From positions 684,039 through 748,038 of the forward strand of contig NZ_BSNI01000002.1 in NCBI RefSeq assembly GCF_030159895.1: DNA of 64,000 nucleotides. The letters are read 5' to 3'. The DNA is from Maritalea porphyrae. GTDB lineage: Bacteria > Pseudomonadota > Alphaproteobacteria > Rhizobiales > Devosiaceae. The notes under the pieces are model-generated. The model was given only the letters and a program-made list of their open reading frames with translations, was not told the DNA's origin and did no database searches. Position 1 is the first letter of the stretch, and the number at the start of each line of letters is the position of its first letter. The position numbers and the translations under genes are program-made. Of this stretch, positions 27,468 through 37,741 are shown one piece after another.

Positions 27468-29930
27468 ATGGTGCCGGGAACTTTCCCGATCAGTAAAGGA
27501 GTCGCAAGATTCGCAAGCGCGCCAGCTGCGCTTATGCTGACAAGCCCGGCCTTTGCCCAGGTAAACGAACTCTCATCTTCTCAACTTTTATCGACCACAC
27601 CCTACGCGATTGCCGTAGGCGCTGTCCTGTTTGGCACCGCCGCTACCTTTTTGTCTTTGATGCAACAGCGCAAAAGCCAACGTGTTGCCGCTGAAGCAAG
27701 AGAACAACTCACTGATCTCAGCGCTGAATTGGACGAAAAAGAAAACATTCTGAATGGCATGTCGGAGATCACGGTGATTTGGCGTGATCCGAGCGCGGCG
27801 CCATCAGTTGTTGGGCCGGTACGCCAAGTTATTGAGAATTTTGTCACCAACGATATGGTTTTGGACTTTGATCGATGGCTCACCGCGCAAAGCGCAATTG
27901 AGGTCAAGTTCAAGCTCGCTGACCTTCTTGCGCAGGGAACTGAATTTGAGTTTGGCGCAAATGGTAGCGCTGAGCAGCGTTTCCGTGTTTGTGGTAAGTT
28001 GGTGGCTGGTAGTCCGGTGCTGCGCATTGCGCGCCGCATTGCGGAAGAAGAAACGCCATATGTGCTGCCAAGCGCCAGCAAAAGCCAGCTTGATATCGAA
28101 ACCTGCTCGCAATTATTTGAAAAACTGAACCACCCGGCGTGGGTGCGCGATGTGCGTGGCAAACTTGTCAAAGTCAATCAAGCCTATTTCGAATTGCTTG
28201 GTGTGCCCGAAGAAAACAGGGAAGGCGAGGTGCCAGAGCTGTTTGACGATGCGGCATTGTTGCGCCTGCGCGAAGTGGCCACCAGCGAGGGGCCGCATTC
28301 AGTAACCGAGCATCATCAACAGTTTGGCACGCTGGACGTCACCAAGTTTAAGCTGGCAAACGGAACCGCCGGTTATGCGGTTCAGGGGCTCGCCTCAAAC
28401 GAAGAGAAGAACGACCCGCGCGCTAGTTTCCTCACCGCTGCAATTAACGAGCTACGCACACCGGTGGCCGTTTTCGATGGCAGCGCACAACTGACCCACT
28501 ACAACAAGAGCTTTGCCGATTTTTGGGATTTAGATACAAAGTGGCTCGACACGCACCCCAATGAGAAAGCTATTCTTGATCGCTTGCGCACCGAAGGTCA
28601 GTTGCCACTTGAGCCTGACTATAAGAAATGGCGCTCGACGCACCTTTCGAGCTATGGGCTGAAGAAGAAGCGCGAAGATATGTGGCATCTGCCCTCTGGC
28701 CAGGTGTTGAACGTGATTGCCTCACCTGCACCCAATGCGCGCGGTGTCATCTATGTCTATCACAATGTGACTGAAAAGCTGGCGCTGGAAAGCCGCTACA
28801 ATGCGCTTATCCATGTGCAGGATGAAACGTTGAACGCGCTGCGTGAAGCTGTTGCAGTGTTCGGCACCGATGGACGGCTGAAGCTGCACAACACGCAGCT
28901 TTCGGGCGTTTGGAAAATCCCCCTAAATGAGTTGAACAAGCAAACGCACATATCAGACATTGTCGAACTGTGTGGCAAGTCTTTGCCTGAGGATGGCCGC
29001 GACATCTGGGTCGACCTAAAGTCATTCATCATCGATATCAGTCCGGAACGCTCCAACAAAACTGGTCGCATCGCACGTGCAGATGGTCGCTTGATCGACT
29101 ACGCGATTGTGCGGCTACCAGACGGTCAAACCTTGGTGACATTTGTTGATGTCACTGAAAACGCGGCATATGAGCGGGTATTGAAAGAACGCAATGAAGC
29201 GCTTGAAACCGCCGACAAGCTCAAAGACGCCTTTGTGCAAAATGTTTCATATGAGTTCCGTTCACCTTTGACCAACATCATTGGCTTTGCCGATCTGCTC
29301 ACATCCGGTGAAGCTGGTGAACTTAATGAAAAACAAAAGAGCTACGCCAACTATATTCGCTCCTCAAGCGCCACGCTTGGTCTTCTGATCGACAATATTT
29401 TGGACCTCACCACGATTGATGCCGGTATTGCTGAACTCAATGCTGAGGTGCTCGATGTTCATAAGCTCGTCGAAAAGGCTGCCGCTGGCGTTGTCGCCAC
29501 TTTGCAAGTTGCGCAATCCGACGTGCCGATCAATCTTTCGATAAATGTAGCCAACAATTTGCCCACATTTGTGGCCGACGGCGCGCGCATTGTGCAAGTG
29601 CTCTACAATCTACTTTCAAACGCGGTTCGGTTCTCTGAACCCGGTGCCAAAGTATCTTTGGATGTGGTTGAACGAGCCGGGCGCATTTTGTTCATCGTGG
29701 AAGATGAAGGCGAAGGCATCCCTGAAGACATGATTTCTTCAATCTTTGATCGGTTCGAAGGCCGTGCCGTGGCTGGGCGTCAACGTGGAGCCGGTCTTGG
29801 GTTGTCGATTGTGAAAACCTTCGCTCATATGCATGGCGGTACCGTTGCCATAGAGCGCCGCGAACCAAAGGGCACTCGGGTTATTGTAAATATGCCCGCA
29901 GAGCAGATCGCCCAGGGCGCAGCGGAGTAG
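27468..29930 (+). CDS. divL: DivL-like PAS sensor kinase with tyrosine in place of the phospho-acceptor histidine
   Basis: Membrane-anchored, kinase-like cell-cycle regulator; 820 residues. An N-terminal hydrophobic export-like segment and a helix (YAIAVGAVLFGTAATFLSLM) anchor it. Three PAS-like domains follow (about 80-185, 205-300 and 310-440, then a further PAS-like region to 570), then an H-box NVSYEFRSPLTNIIGF in which Tyr595 replaces the usual His, and an ATPase domain with NLLSNAVRFSEPG, VEDEGEGIP and GAGLGLSIVKTFAH. This substitution is the hallmark of Caulobacter DivL, which relays DivK status to CckA. ATG 27468 follows AAGGGG; the frame opens at GTG 27417. tsaE follows after 12 bp. 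Confidence 0.88.
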   Translation: MVPGTFPISKGVARFASAPAALMLTSPAFAQVNELSSSQLLSTTPYAIAVGAVLFGTAATFLSLMQQRKSQRVAAEAREQLTDLSAELDEKENILNGMSEITVIWRDPSAAPSVVGPVRQVIENFVTNDMVLDFDRWLTAQSAIEVKFKLADLLAQGTEFEFGANGSAEQRFRVCGKLVAGSPVLRIARRIAEEETPYVLPSASKSQLDIETCSQLFEKLNHPAWVRDVRGKLVKVNQAYFELLGVPEENREGEVPELFDDAALLRLREVATSEGPHSVTEHHQQFGTLDVTKFKLANGTAGYAVQGLASNEEKNDPRASFLTAAINELRTPVAVFDGSAQLTHYNKSFADFWDLDTKWLDTHPNEKAILDRLRTEGQLPLEPDYKKWRSTHLSSYGLKKKREDMWHLPSGQVLNVIASPAPNARGVIYVYHNVTEKLALESRYNALIHVQDETLNALREAVAVFGTDGRLKLHNTQLSGVWKIPLNELNKQTHISDIVELCGKSLPEDGRDIWVDLKSFIIDISPERSNKTGRIARADGRLIDYAIVRLPDGQTLVTFVDVTENAAYERVLKERNEALETADKLKDAFVQNVSYEFRSPLTNIIGFADLLTSGEAGELNEKQKSYANYIRSSSATLGLLIDNILDLTTIDAGIAELNAEVLDVHKLVEKAAAGVVATLQVAQSDVPINLSINVANNLPTFVADGARIVQVLYNLLSNAVRFSEPGAKVSLDVVERAGRILFIVEDEGEGIPEDMISSIFDRFEGRAVAGRQRGAGLGLSIVKTFAHMHGGTVAIERREPKGTRVIVNMPAEQIAQGAAE

Positions 29931-29942
29931 ATTGGGCCGATC

Positions 29943-30437
29943 ATGACGGACCAAATTCGACTGCAAATCAAAACCGAAAACGGCACAACAGAATTGGCGG
30001 CGGCATTTGCTTGTGTGGTTGAACCTAGCGACATTGTTTTGTTGTCTGGAGACCTAGGAGCCGGCAAGTCTTTCTTTGCAAGACAACTCGTACGTATTTT
30101 AGCAGGCGACGAGCATATGGATGTGCCCAGCCCGACTTTTTCGTTGGTGCAACCTTATCAGCTGGCCAACATGAGCTGCCTGCACGCCGATCTCTATCGC
30201 CTTAGTGATGAGAGTGAGGCAGAGGAACTTGGCTTGTTTGATGACAACAATCTTTTGCTCATCGAATGGCCAGATCGATTGCCAGAGCTTGCGCAAAAAG
30301 CTCGTTTCGCGTTGGACATAAAGAACGTGCCCAATGCCGCCGAAGAGCGGTTGGTTGTAATTGGTGCAAAACAGCAGGATTTAAAGATGCTTGCGGCAGA
30401 GCTCGAATCCAGTTCTGATATAGTTTTACTCAGCTAG
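29943..30437 (+). CDS. tsaE: tRNA threonylcarbamoyladenosine biosynthesis ATPase TsaE
   Basis: ATPase of the TsaBDE complex that makes the t6A base at position 37 of ANN-decoding tRNAs; cytoplasmic, 164 residues. Walker A is SGDLGAGKSFFARQLV (near 35), preceded by the beta-strand DIVLLS. The PSPTFSLVQPY motif (near 60) and the HADLYRL-SDESEAEELGL-LLIEWPDRLP region are diagnostic. In some Rhizobiales relatives the locus also carries an aminoglycoside-phosphotransferase-like domain and a nucleotidyltransferase gene; here neither is present and addB follows after 26 bp. It shares the divL transcript. Confidence 0.93.
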   Translation: MTDQIRLQIKTENGTTELAAAFACVVEPSDIVLLSGDLGAGKSFFARQLVRILAGDEHMDVPSPTFSLVQPYQLANMSCLHADLYRLSDESEAEELGLFDDNNLLLIEWPDRLPELAQKARFALDIKNVPNAAEERLVVIGAKQQDLKMLAAELESSSDIVLLS

Positions 30438-30463
30438 TTTTCTCCGCCCTAAGGCCTTGCTAA

Positions 30464-33400
30464 ATGCACCACCAAAAGCTGTTTTCGATTGCGCCAGATG
30501 CGCCGTTTCTGCCGACTTTGGCGCGCAGCCTGATGGATGGCACCTTGTTGCCAGACTGGTCACGCGAAGGTGCGTTTTGGCTAAGTGATATCACGATTTA
30601 TGTGCCCACCAAGCGGGCTAGGTTGGCGCTGATCGATCAATTGCTGGCGCTAAATGGCGGCACGCAATTGCTGCCCAATATTTTCACCTTGGGTGAGGGA
30701 GACGATGCAGAAAATGCGTTTTTCACCGATCCTGACGTAGATAGTTTCGATGTTACCTCAAAGCTTTACCGCACCACCATCTTGGGTCAACTCATCAAAA
30801 AATGGGCCGAGATCACTGGGCAGAACCAGCAGCCAGGCTTTTCTTCACCGCCATCGACAACTGAAATCTTGGCAATGGCGCAAAGTCTTGGCAGCCTCAT
30901 TGATGACTTTTTGACCGAAGAAGTGGGTTTCGAGCGCATTAAAGACCTTGTGCCTGAAGAGTTGGCGCAGAACTGGCAAGAAACGCTGAAGTTCCTTGAC
31001 ATTGCTTTTTCGGCATGGCCGGATCATTTGCGTGAAATTGGGCAAATCGATGCCGCCTTGCTCCGCCGCCAACGGTTTGACTTCGCCTCAAAGTCATTAA
31101 GCTTGCGCTATGGCAACCGCCCGGTCATTGCTGCGGGTTCAACCGGCTCCGTTCCAGCGACCCGACGCTTTCTAAAATCAATCTCAGATCTGCCAAATGC
31201 CGCAATTGTTTTGCCCGGCTTTGACGTATCGATGTCACCAAACGAACACGCTCACCTAATTGAGGATAAAAACCAATGCCATGCGCACCCTCAGTTTGGT
31301 ATGGCCAAGCTGCTGCGCGAAATTGGCGAGGGGCCGCAAGCGGTTCAAAGCCTTGGCCATGCGAACGGCGCCAGGGCATCCATTCTCAACGCCACATTGG
31401 CCCGTATCGAGCAAACAGCTTATTGGCATGATCAGCGCGCCCAAATTGAAACCAAGGCGCTCAGTGACGCACTTGAAAATGTTTCCATCATGGCCCTCGA
31501 CAATCTTGATCATGAGGCGCGCGCTATTGCGCTCGCAGCGCGCGAGGCTGTCGAGACAGGGCAAAATGTCGGCATAATTTCACCCGACCGAGATCTGGCG
31601 CGACGTATCAAGGTTGAACTTGAACGTTTCGATATTGTCATTGATGATAGCGCAGGTATGCCGCTTAGTCAGTCACCTGCCGGGCGTTGGTTCCGACAGC
31701 TGCTTGCCGCGCTGCAATCCAATTTCAAGCCCGTGGATTTGGTGGCATTTCTGGCTAATCGCAGTGTCCGACTTGGTCGCGAACGTGCCGAGATTTCCAA
31801 ATTGCGCGAACTGCTTGATCTGAGCACGCTGCGCGGCGCGCGCGGAATCAATGGATTGGTTGGTATCAAGAAGCTAATTGCTGATAATGCGAGTGGCGAA
31901 ACAAAACGGGTTAGTAAGCGTCTTACGCAAGAAGAAGCGCTAGATTTGATTGCTTTGATTGATGACCTGCAGACCGCTGTCGAACCGATTTGTACTGATG
32001 GCGAAACAGTTTGGAACATGGCGAGAATTGCTCGGGCTATTCCAAACCTTATTGCCAAAATATGCGGCCAAGATGCTGCCCAAAGTGGGATGCTGCAGGG
32101 TGTCGATGAATTGCTCAAATGGGCTGAAGACTTGGCCCGCTGCACACATTTTTCACCAAATGCGCGCCCCGACGATGTGATCGCATCGATCAATTTGTTG
32201 ATGCAAAATATTTCGGTTCGGCCGCCAGAAACGACGCGCCAAGACGTGCAAATTTGGGGTCGAATTGAAGCGCGGTTACTGCACGCTGATCTCATGATAC
32301 TTGCCGGCCTAAACGAAGGTGTCTGGCCCGAAATTGCCGAACCTGGCCCTTGGTTGTCGCGGGGAATGAAATTGGCGATCAAGCTTGATCCGCCAGAGCG
32401 CAAAATTGGCCTTGCAGCCCACGATTTCTTGATGGCGATGGGGGCACCAAAAGTGCTGATCAGCTATGCAAAAAGGCGCGGTACGTCGCCGTCTGATCCA
32501 TCGCGCTTTATTCAACGGTTGGAAGCGTTTCTAGGGGAGAAACGAAGCAAAGCACTCTATAGGAAGTCAGCGCATTTCAAGACACTAATTACCCAAATAG
32601 ATGCGGCAGAAACAGTAAGGCTGAGCCCTCGTCCTGCGCCGACGCCGCCGGCAAATATTCGTCCGCGCCGCCTGTCGATCACCGAGATTGAAACATTGGT
32701 GCGTGACCCATACGCCATTTACATCAGGCATGTATTGGGTTTGCGCAAATTGCGAGCGCTCGGCGCTGCTCCCGACACGGCAGAGCGCGGCAATTTGATC
32801 CACGAAGTGTTGGCCACCTTTGTGCAAAAGGAATTGGACTTTTCAGCGCCTGATGCGCATCAACAGCTTATGGATATTGCGCTAGGAGTTTACGCAAAAC
32901 TTGATGATGTCGCAGACCGACGAGACATTTGGTTGAAACGCTTCTCAGCGATCGCTCACACAGTCATTGCGTTCGAAAGAAATCGTCATGTGAACATCAT
33001 CCAACGCAATGCAGAAATTCGCGGCTCAATGACCCTTCCCGTGGCAAATGAAAACGTCACCATTTATGGCGATGCAGACCGTATTGATATTCTGAAAAGC
33101 GGTGCGGCTGAATTGATCGACTTTAAAACCGGTTCGATCCCCACAAATAAAGACATGCAAAATTTCATGAGCCCGCAATTGCCAATGGAGGCAATGATCT
33201 TGCGTCATGCAGGCTTTGGCGGCGTTCCGCAGGCCGACAGCGATGCGCTCACCTATATCAAACTATCTCATGGCCCAAATCCGTTTGAAGTGACAAATTT
33301 TGCGACCGGAAAGCAAAGCTTGGATGCCGTTATTGATGATTACTGGCAACATTTCTCTGCCTATGCGCAGATCATGTTGATGCAAGATCACATTGCGATG

Positions 33401-33502
33401 GCGGCGCAATTAATGCCGAAAGAAAACCAGCAATTTGCTGGCGATTATGATCATTTTGCGCGGCAAAAAGAATGGATGATCGACCAAGGAGATGACGAAT
33501 GA
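30464..33502 (+). CDS. addB: Double-strand break repair protein AddB (alphaproteobacterial type)
   Basis: Subunit of the AddAB helicase-nuclease that resects double-strand breaks and loads RecA; 1012 residues. The N-terminal half is helicase-like without a usable ATP site (IYVPTKRARLALIDQLLA near 46). The C-terminal PD-(D/E)XK nuclease domain begins at RRLSITEIETLVRDPYAIY (near 730) and has its catalytic core in DADRIDIL and LIDFKTGSIPT (near 880). No iron-sulphur cysteine cluster of the Bacillus AddB type is seen, as expected for this class. Its stop overlaps the addA start (ATGA), so the two subunits are translationally coupled. Confidence 0.94.
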   Translation: MHHQKLFSIAPDAPFLPTLARSLMDGTLLPDWSREGAFWLSDITIYVPTKRARLALIDQLLALNGGTQLLPNIFTLGEGDDAENAFFTDPDVDSFDVTSKLYRTTILGQLIKKWAEITGQNQQPGFSSPPSTTEILAMAQSLGSLIDDFLTEEVGFERIKDLVPEELAQNWQETLKFLDIAFSAWPDHLREIGQIDAALLRRQRFDFASKSLSLRYGNRPVIAAGSTGSVPATRRFLKSISDLPNAAIVLPGFDVSMSPNEHAHLIEDKNQCHAHPQFGMAKLLREIGEGPQAVQSLGHANGARASILNATLARIEQTAYWHDQRAQIETKALSDALENVSIMALDNLDHEARAIALAAREAVETGQNVGIISPDRDLARRIKVELERFDIVIDDSAGMPLSQSPAGRWFRQLLAALQSNFKPVDLVAFLANRSVRLGRERAEISKLRELLDLSTLRGARGINGLVGIKKLIADNASGETKRVSKRLTQEEALDLIALIDDLQTAVEPICTDGETVWNMARIARAIPNLIAKICGQDAAQSGMLQGVDELLKWAEDLARCTHFSPNARPDDVIASINLLMQNISVRPPETTRQDVQIWGRIEARLLHADLMILAGLNEGVWPEIAEPGPWLSRGMKLAIKLDPPERKIGLAAHDFLMAMGAPKVLISYAKRRGTSPSDPSRFIQRLEAFLGEKRSKALYRKSAHFKTLITQIDAAETVRLSPRPAPTPPANIRPRRLSITEIETLVRDPYAIYIRHVLGLRKLRALGAAPDTAERGNLIHEVLATFVQKELDFSAPDAHQQLMDIALGVYAKLDDVADRRDIWLKRFSAIAHTVIAFERNRHVNIIQRNAEIRGSMTLPVANENVTIYGDADRIDILKSGAAELIDFKTGSIPTNKDMQNFMSPQLPMEAMILRHAGFGGVPQADSDALTYIKLSHGPNPFEVTNFATGKQSLDAVIDDYWQHFSAYAQIMLMQDHIAMAAQLMPKENQQFAGDYDHFARQKEWMIDQGDDE

Positions 33503-36500
33503 GCGAGCATCCCCGCGGCGAACTATCCATCTCTGAAGAAACCAAGTCCAATCAGACAAAGGCTGCCGATCCTTCCGCCAATGTTTGGGTAAAGGCCAAT
33601 GCAGGGTCCGGGAAAACCTATGTGCTAAGTCGTCGCGTTCTGCGCCTGCTGATCGATGGCGTGCCACCTGAGCAAGTGTTGTGCCTTACCTACACTAAGG
33701 CTGCTGCCGCAGAAATGCGCGCGCGAGTGACCAAAGAACTTGGTCAGTGGGCGATAATGGACGATGAAGAGCTGTCGAGCGCCATCATCGATCTTGAGCA
33801 CAAGCGACCAGACCGTACGCGCCTCAACCATGCGCGGCAATTGTTTGCCAAAGCGCTTGAGACACCGGGCGGGTTGAAAATCAACACGATCCACGCCTTC
33901 TCAGAAAGCGTGCTGCACCGGTTTCCGCTCGAAGCCGGTGTGCCATTTGATTTTCATGTCATCGACGATGCGCAGCAAATGGAACTGTTGCAATCAGCGC
34001 GAGAGAAAACTCTGGCGCAACGCTTTGACGATGCCGACCTCAAACATGCTGTAAACAAGCTATTTGAAATCGCTTCGGACAATGGTTTGGAAGATGCGAT
34101 TTCTGGCGCTTTGTCATTCGGCGCAAAGCTGCGCTTGGTGTTACAGAACAAAGTACGTTGCGAAGTAAACTTACGAAAACTTCTTGGGCTTTCTTCGTCC
34201 GACGATCTGGCAACAATTGCAGATAGAATCGTCAATGAGGCCATTCTCCCGCCGTCCGAATATGGTGCGGTTTCTGCGGAACTAGCCCACTTGGGTGTCG
34301 CCAAAAATTTCAACAAAAAACTTGCTAAAGCCGCGGATCAACCGATTGATGCAGAGTTGATTCTTGGCACGTTTTTAAAGCCCGATGGTCAGCGCCCCGG
34401 CAGAGGTCACGAGGCGCATTCCGGCGTTGCTAAACACAACCCATTACTTGCGGAGCGATTAGAACAGGAAACGGATCGGCTCGAAGCACTGTTTCAAACC
34501 TACATGGCGGCTAAAACACTCGATCATTCGCTTTCGCTATTAGCGGTGATTGAGGCAATTTTCGCCCAATATGATGCGCAAAAACGAGCCCGTTCACTTC
34601 TCGATTTTGATGATCTGATTATCCATTTGCGCCAATTGCTTGAGCAGTCTGAGTTTAAGGATTGGATCGCCTACAAGCTGGATGCGGGCATTACCCACAT
34701 TTTGGTGGATGAAAGCCAAGACACCAATCCTGAACAATGGCGAATTGTTGAAGCGCTACTGGCCGACTTCTTTGACGGTGAAAGTGCCATTGAACGTCCG
34801 CGTTCTGTGTTTGCCGTGGGCGACGAGAAGCAATCGATCTTCAGTTTCCAAGGGGCCGAACCACGCCTGTTCGGCGAAACCGGGCGCAAGCTTGGCTTGC
34901 AAGCCATGACCGCGCAGCGGACGTGGCAAAGCCTAACTTTGAAAACCAGTTTTCGCACGGTTAAAACCATTCTCTCAGCGGTTGATTTGGTTTTTGCCAA
35001 TCCTTTCGCGCACCAAGGTTTGACAGGCGACGATGAGCGCACTGTGCATGAAGCAGCACGTCTTATGGATGGGGGCATTGTTGAACTTTGGCGGCCAATC
35101 GAAAAACCGCAGGAGCCGGAAAGCGATCAGGTCTACAAAACCGCTCCGAGTGATCCTCGGGCTCGGCCCGAAGACATATTGGCTGACAAAATTGCGACCA
35201 CCATTGACGAGTGGGTGCGACATGGCCGCCAATTGGGCAATCGGGACGCAGTCGTAACGCCGGGCGATATTTTGATTTTGGTTCAATCGCGCGGCGCAAT
35301 GTTTAAGGCGATGATCCGCGCTTTAAAGCAAAAAGGGCTGCCCAACCTTGGCGAAGACAAGCTGACTATTTCCACCCATATTGCAGTGGAAGATTTGTTG
35401 GTGCTCGCTGACGTGATGATGAATCCAGCCGATGATTTGGGCCTGGCCACGTTGCTGCGTTCGCCATTGTTTGGCTGGGACGAAGATCAACTTTTTGCGC
35501 TTGCGCGAGGCGAGCGTGCTGGCAAAATTCGGATGCAAAATCAATCGCCAGTTTGGCCGCTTTGGGTCCAGTTGCAGCACGATGCACAAACCAACAAGCA
35601 AGCCAAACGATCAGTTGAAGCAATCCGACTATGGCGCAATCGGATCGACCTAGATCGACCTTATGAGTTCTTCGCCCACATTCTGTTCAAAGACGATGGG
35701 TTGAAGAAGTTTCACGCACGTCTCGGCCCTGAGATTGATGATGTGATCAATGAATTTCTCAATATGGCGCTGGCGCATGAGCAAACAGATCAGCCTTCAA
35801 TGCTTGGTTTCGTCACCGCAATGCGCCAAAGCGAAAGCCAGATTAAACGAGAATTGAGTGAGGCAGGCGACGCTATCCGCGTAATGACCGTGCATGGCGC
35901 CAAAGGTTTGGAAGCGCCGATTGTGTTTTCCATCGATGCCACCTCAGCGCCTGCGGGCAGACAGAACGCTAAGTCTATATTGCTAAGTGCAGACCACGAT
36001 GCGCCACAAAACGCTTATCTGATTTGGGCAAATGGTTCGTCGAAGAACCAAGCTGCAGCCGTTCAAGACATTGTTGAATTTGAAAAGGAAAAGGATCAAG
36101 CCGAGTATCGCCGCAAGCTCTATGTGGCACTCACCCGGGCCGAGGATGAACTATATATCACTGGCGTTGAAAAGCGCGGGCAAGAAAAAAGCTGGTACCA
36201 AATGGTTTTTGATGGCTTGGCCCAGCATTGCCGCGAGATAAAAGATCAAGATGAGCAAACCATTGTTTGGCGATATCCAGCGACAGCTGAATATCAATAT
36301 AAAAGCAACATAGAGGCGAAGGCTGTGTCTGATAAGGCGCTGCCAGCCTGGGTAACAGACCCGGCGCCTGTGCCGCTTACAAAACGGATTGTGGAGCCAT
36401 CCAAGCATGACGAAACGCATGCGCAGTCTGGTGGCGGTGGATTAGACCGAGAAACCGCTCGTTTGCGCGGCACAGCGCTGCATGCGCTCCTGCAATTCAT

Positions 36501-36972
36501 GCCAAGGTTTGATCGCACGGAGCGAGACAAGTTGGCCGCTCAGGCGTTGCTCACATTGATGCCACATCATCCTCAATTGCATGGCGAGATGATAGCCCAA
36601 GCACATTCCATTCTCGATCATCAAGATTTCGCCGAGCTGTTTGGCCCAAATTCAAGAGGTGAGGTCGCAGTGGCTGCAGATATTGAATTTGAAGACAAAC
36701 CGTCACGGATCACAGGGCGTATCGATCGGCTATTGGTCAAGGATGACGAAGTGCTGATTGTTGATTTCAAATCCGATGCCAATCCCCCCAAAGATATGGC
36801 TGAGATTCCACGCAATTACCGCACGCAACTACTTCGCTATCGTGCTGCTTTGCGCAATCAGTTTCCAAGCCGACCCATTCATTGCGCTATTCTGTGGACT
36901 GAGAATGCACAATTTTCGAAAATCTTAGATTCTGATTTCCAAAGTGCCACAAAATCGTTCACCTCGTCGTGA
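33499..36972 (+). CDS. addA: Double-strand break repair helicase AddA (alphaproteobacterial type)
   Basis: UvrD/RecB-type helicase-nuclease subunit of AddAB; 1157 residues. Walker A is KANAGSGKTYVLSRRV near residue 33, followed by CLTYTKAAAAEMRARV. The DExx box is VDESQDTNPEQW (near 405), later helicase motifs include DEKQSIFSFQGAEP and MTVHGAKGLEAPIVF (near 795), and LYVALTRAEDELYI is motif VI. A C-terminal nuclease domain carries GRIDRLL and LIVDFKSDA (near 1090). It forms an operon with addB and is followed after 70 bp by trxA. Confidence 0.95.
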   Translation: MSEHPRGELSISEETKSNQTKAADPSANVWVKANAGSGKTYVLSRRVLRLLIDGVPPEQVLCLTYTKAAAAEMRARVTKELGQWAIMDDEELSSAIIDLEHKRPDRTRLNHARQLFAKALETPGGLKINTIHAFSESVLHRFPLEAGVPFDFHVIDDAQQMELLQSAREKTLAQRFDDADLKHAVNKLFEIASDNGLEDAISGALSFGAKLRLVLQNKVRCEVNLRKLLGLSSSDDLATIADRIVNEAILPPSEYGAVSAELAHLGVAKNFNKKLAKAADQPIDAELILGTFLKPDGQRPGRGHEAHSGVAKHNPLLAERLEQETDRLEALFQTYMAAKTLDHSLSLLAVIEAIFAQYDAQKRARSLLDFDDLIIHLRQLLEQSEFKDWIAYKLDAGITHILVDESQDTNPEQWRIVEALLADFFDGESAIERPRSVFAVGDEKQSIFSFQGAEPRLFGETGRKLGLQAMTAQRTWQSLTLKTSFRTVKTILSAVDLVFANPFAHQGLTGDDERTVHEAARLMDGGIVELWRPIEKPQEPESDQVYKTAPSDPRARPEDILADKIATTIDEWVRHGRQLGNRDAVVTPGDILILVQSRGAMFKAMIRALKQKGLPNLGEDKLTISTHIAVEDLLVLADVMMNPADDLGLATLLRSPLFGWDEDQLFALARGERAGKIRMQNQSPVWPLWVQLQHDAQTNKQAKRSVEAIRLWRNRIDLDRPYEFFAHILFKDDGLKKFHARLGPEIDDVINEFLNMALAHEQTDQPSMLGFVTAMRQSESQIKRELSEAGDAIRVMTVHGAKGLEAPIVFSIDATSAPAGRQNAKSILLSADHDAPQNAYLIWANGSSKNQAAAVQDIVEFEKEKDQAEYRRKLYVALTRAEDELYITGVEKRGQEKSWYQMVFDGLAQHCREIKDQDEQTIVWRYPATAEYQYKSNIEAKAVSDKALPAWVTDPAPVPLTKRIVEPSKHDETHAQSGGGGLDRETARLRGTALHALLQFMPRFDRTERDKLAAQALLTLMPHHPQLHGEMIAQAHSILDHQDFAELFGPNSRGEVAVAADIEFEDKPSRITGRIDRLLVKDDEVLIVDFKSDANPPKDMAEIPRNYRTQLLRYRAALRNQFPSRPIHCAILWTENAQFSKILDSDFQSATKSFTSS

Positions 36973-37042
36973 TTTGCTTGAACCGGACCGCGACTCTTCT
37001 TACTTTCTGGTCAACAGATATAACAAATGAAAGGGGCAGGCT

Positions 37043-37366
37043 ATGACCACCCAAGTTTCTGAAGCACAATTCTCTGACGAAGTTCTTGGCGCTGATGTGC
37101 CAGTTTTGGTCGACTTCTGGGCAGAATGGTGTGGCCCATGTAAAGCGATTGCGCCAGTTTTGGACGAGATTTCCAACGAGATGGCGGGCAAAGTTAAGAT
37201 CGTAAAAGTCAATGTGGATGAAAATCCAAACATTGCCGCTCAGTATGGCATTCGCTCTATCCCAACCATGATCCTGTTTAAAGGCGGCGAAGCTGCGGAC
37301 ATGAAGGTGGGCGCAGGCGAACCAAAAGCGGGCCTCGTAAAATGGCTTGAAGGCCACGCGGCTTAG
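37043..37366 (+). CDS. trxA: Thioredoxin
   Basis: Cytoplasmic dithiol-disulphide reductant, 107 residues. The active site is [13 protein letters not shown] (Cys32 and Cys35 numbering of the family), and the cis-proline loop is RSIPTMILF. It follows addA, the usual rhizobial arrangement, with AAAGGGG as ribosome-binding site. The C-terminal residues KWLEGHAA are shared exactly with the thioredoxin gene 18 bp downstream, which points to tandem duplication. Confidence 0.96.
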   Translation: MTTQVSEAQFSDEVLGADVPVLVDFWAEWCGPCKAIAPVLDEISNEMAGKVKIVKVNVDENPNIAAQYGIRSIPTMILFKGGEAADMKVGAGEPKAGLVKWLEGHAA

Positions 37367-37384
37367 ATTTTTCAAAAGGACACC

Positions 37385-37711
37385 ATGATGCTCAAAGATG
37401 TCAACGACAACAATTTCGCCACAGAAGTTCTGCAAAGCGATCAGCCTGTTCTTGTCGACTTCTGGGCAGAATGGTGCGCGCCCTGCAAGGCTATGGACCC
37501 CATTTTGGAGCAAGCCGCTGGCGACTTGGACGGCAAGGTAAAGCTTGTAAAGCTCAACTGCGCCGACAACCCTTCGACCATGAGCCAATATGGCGTGCGC
37601 AATATGCCCACCTACCTGCTTTTCAAAGGTGGCGAGGTCGCAGACATCAAGGTCGGTGCAACATTGTCCCACGTTGGACTTGTAAAATGGCTAGAGGGTC
37701 ACGCAGCCTAA
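37385..37711 (+). CDS. Second, tandem thioredoxin with WCAPC active site
   Basis: 108 residues and a complete thioredoxin fold. The redox site is FWAEWCAPCKAMDP, so the usual Gly between the cysteines is Ala, a change that can shift redox potential modestly. The cis-Pro segment is RNMPTYLLF. It starts 18 bp after trxA and ends in the same KWLEGHAA; the two 3' ends are clearly related at the nucleotide level but differ at synonymous sites, so the duplication is not recent. An additional Cys lies in LNCADNPS. Either ATG 37385 or 37388 could be the start. A strong terminator follows. Confidence 0.9.
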   Translation: MMLKDVNDNNFATEVLQSDQPVLVDFWAEWCAPCKAMDPILEQAAGDLDGKVKLVKLNCADNPSTMSQYGVRNMPTYLLFKGGEVADIKVGATLSHVGLVKWLEGHAA

Positions 37712-37741
37712 AGGTAGGTTTTGCATTGCTAGGAATTGTAG

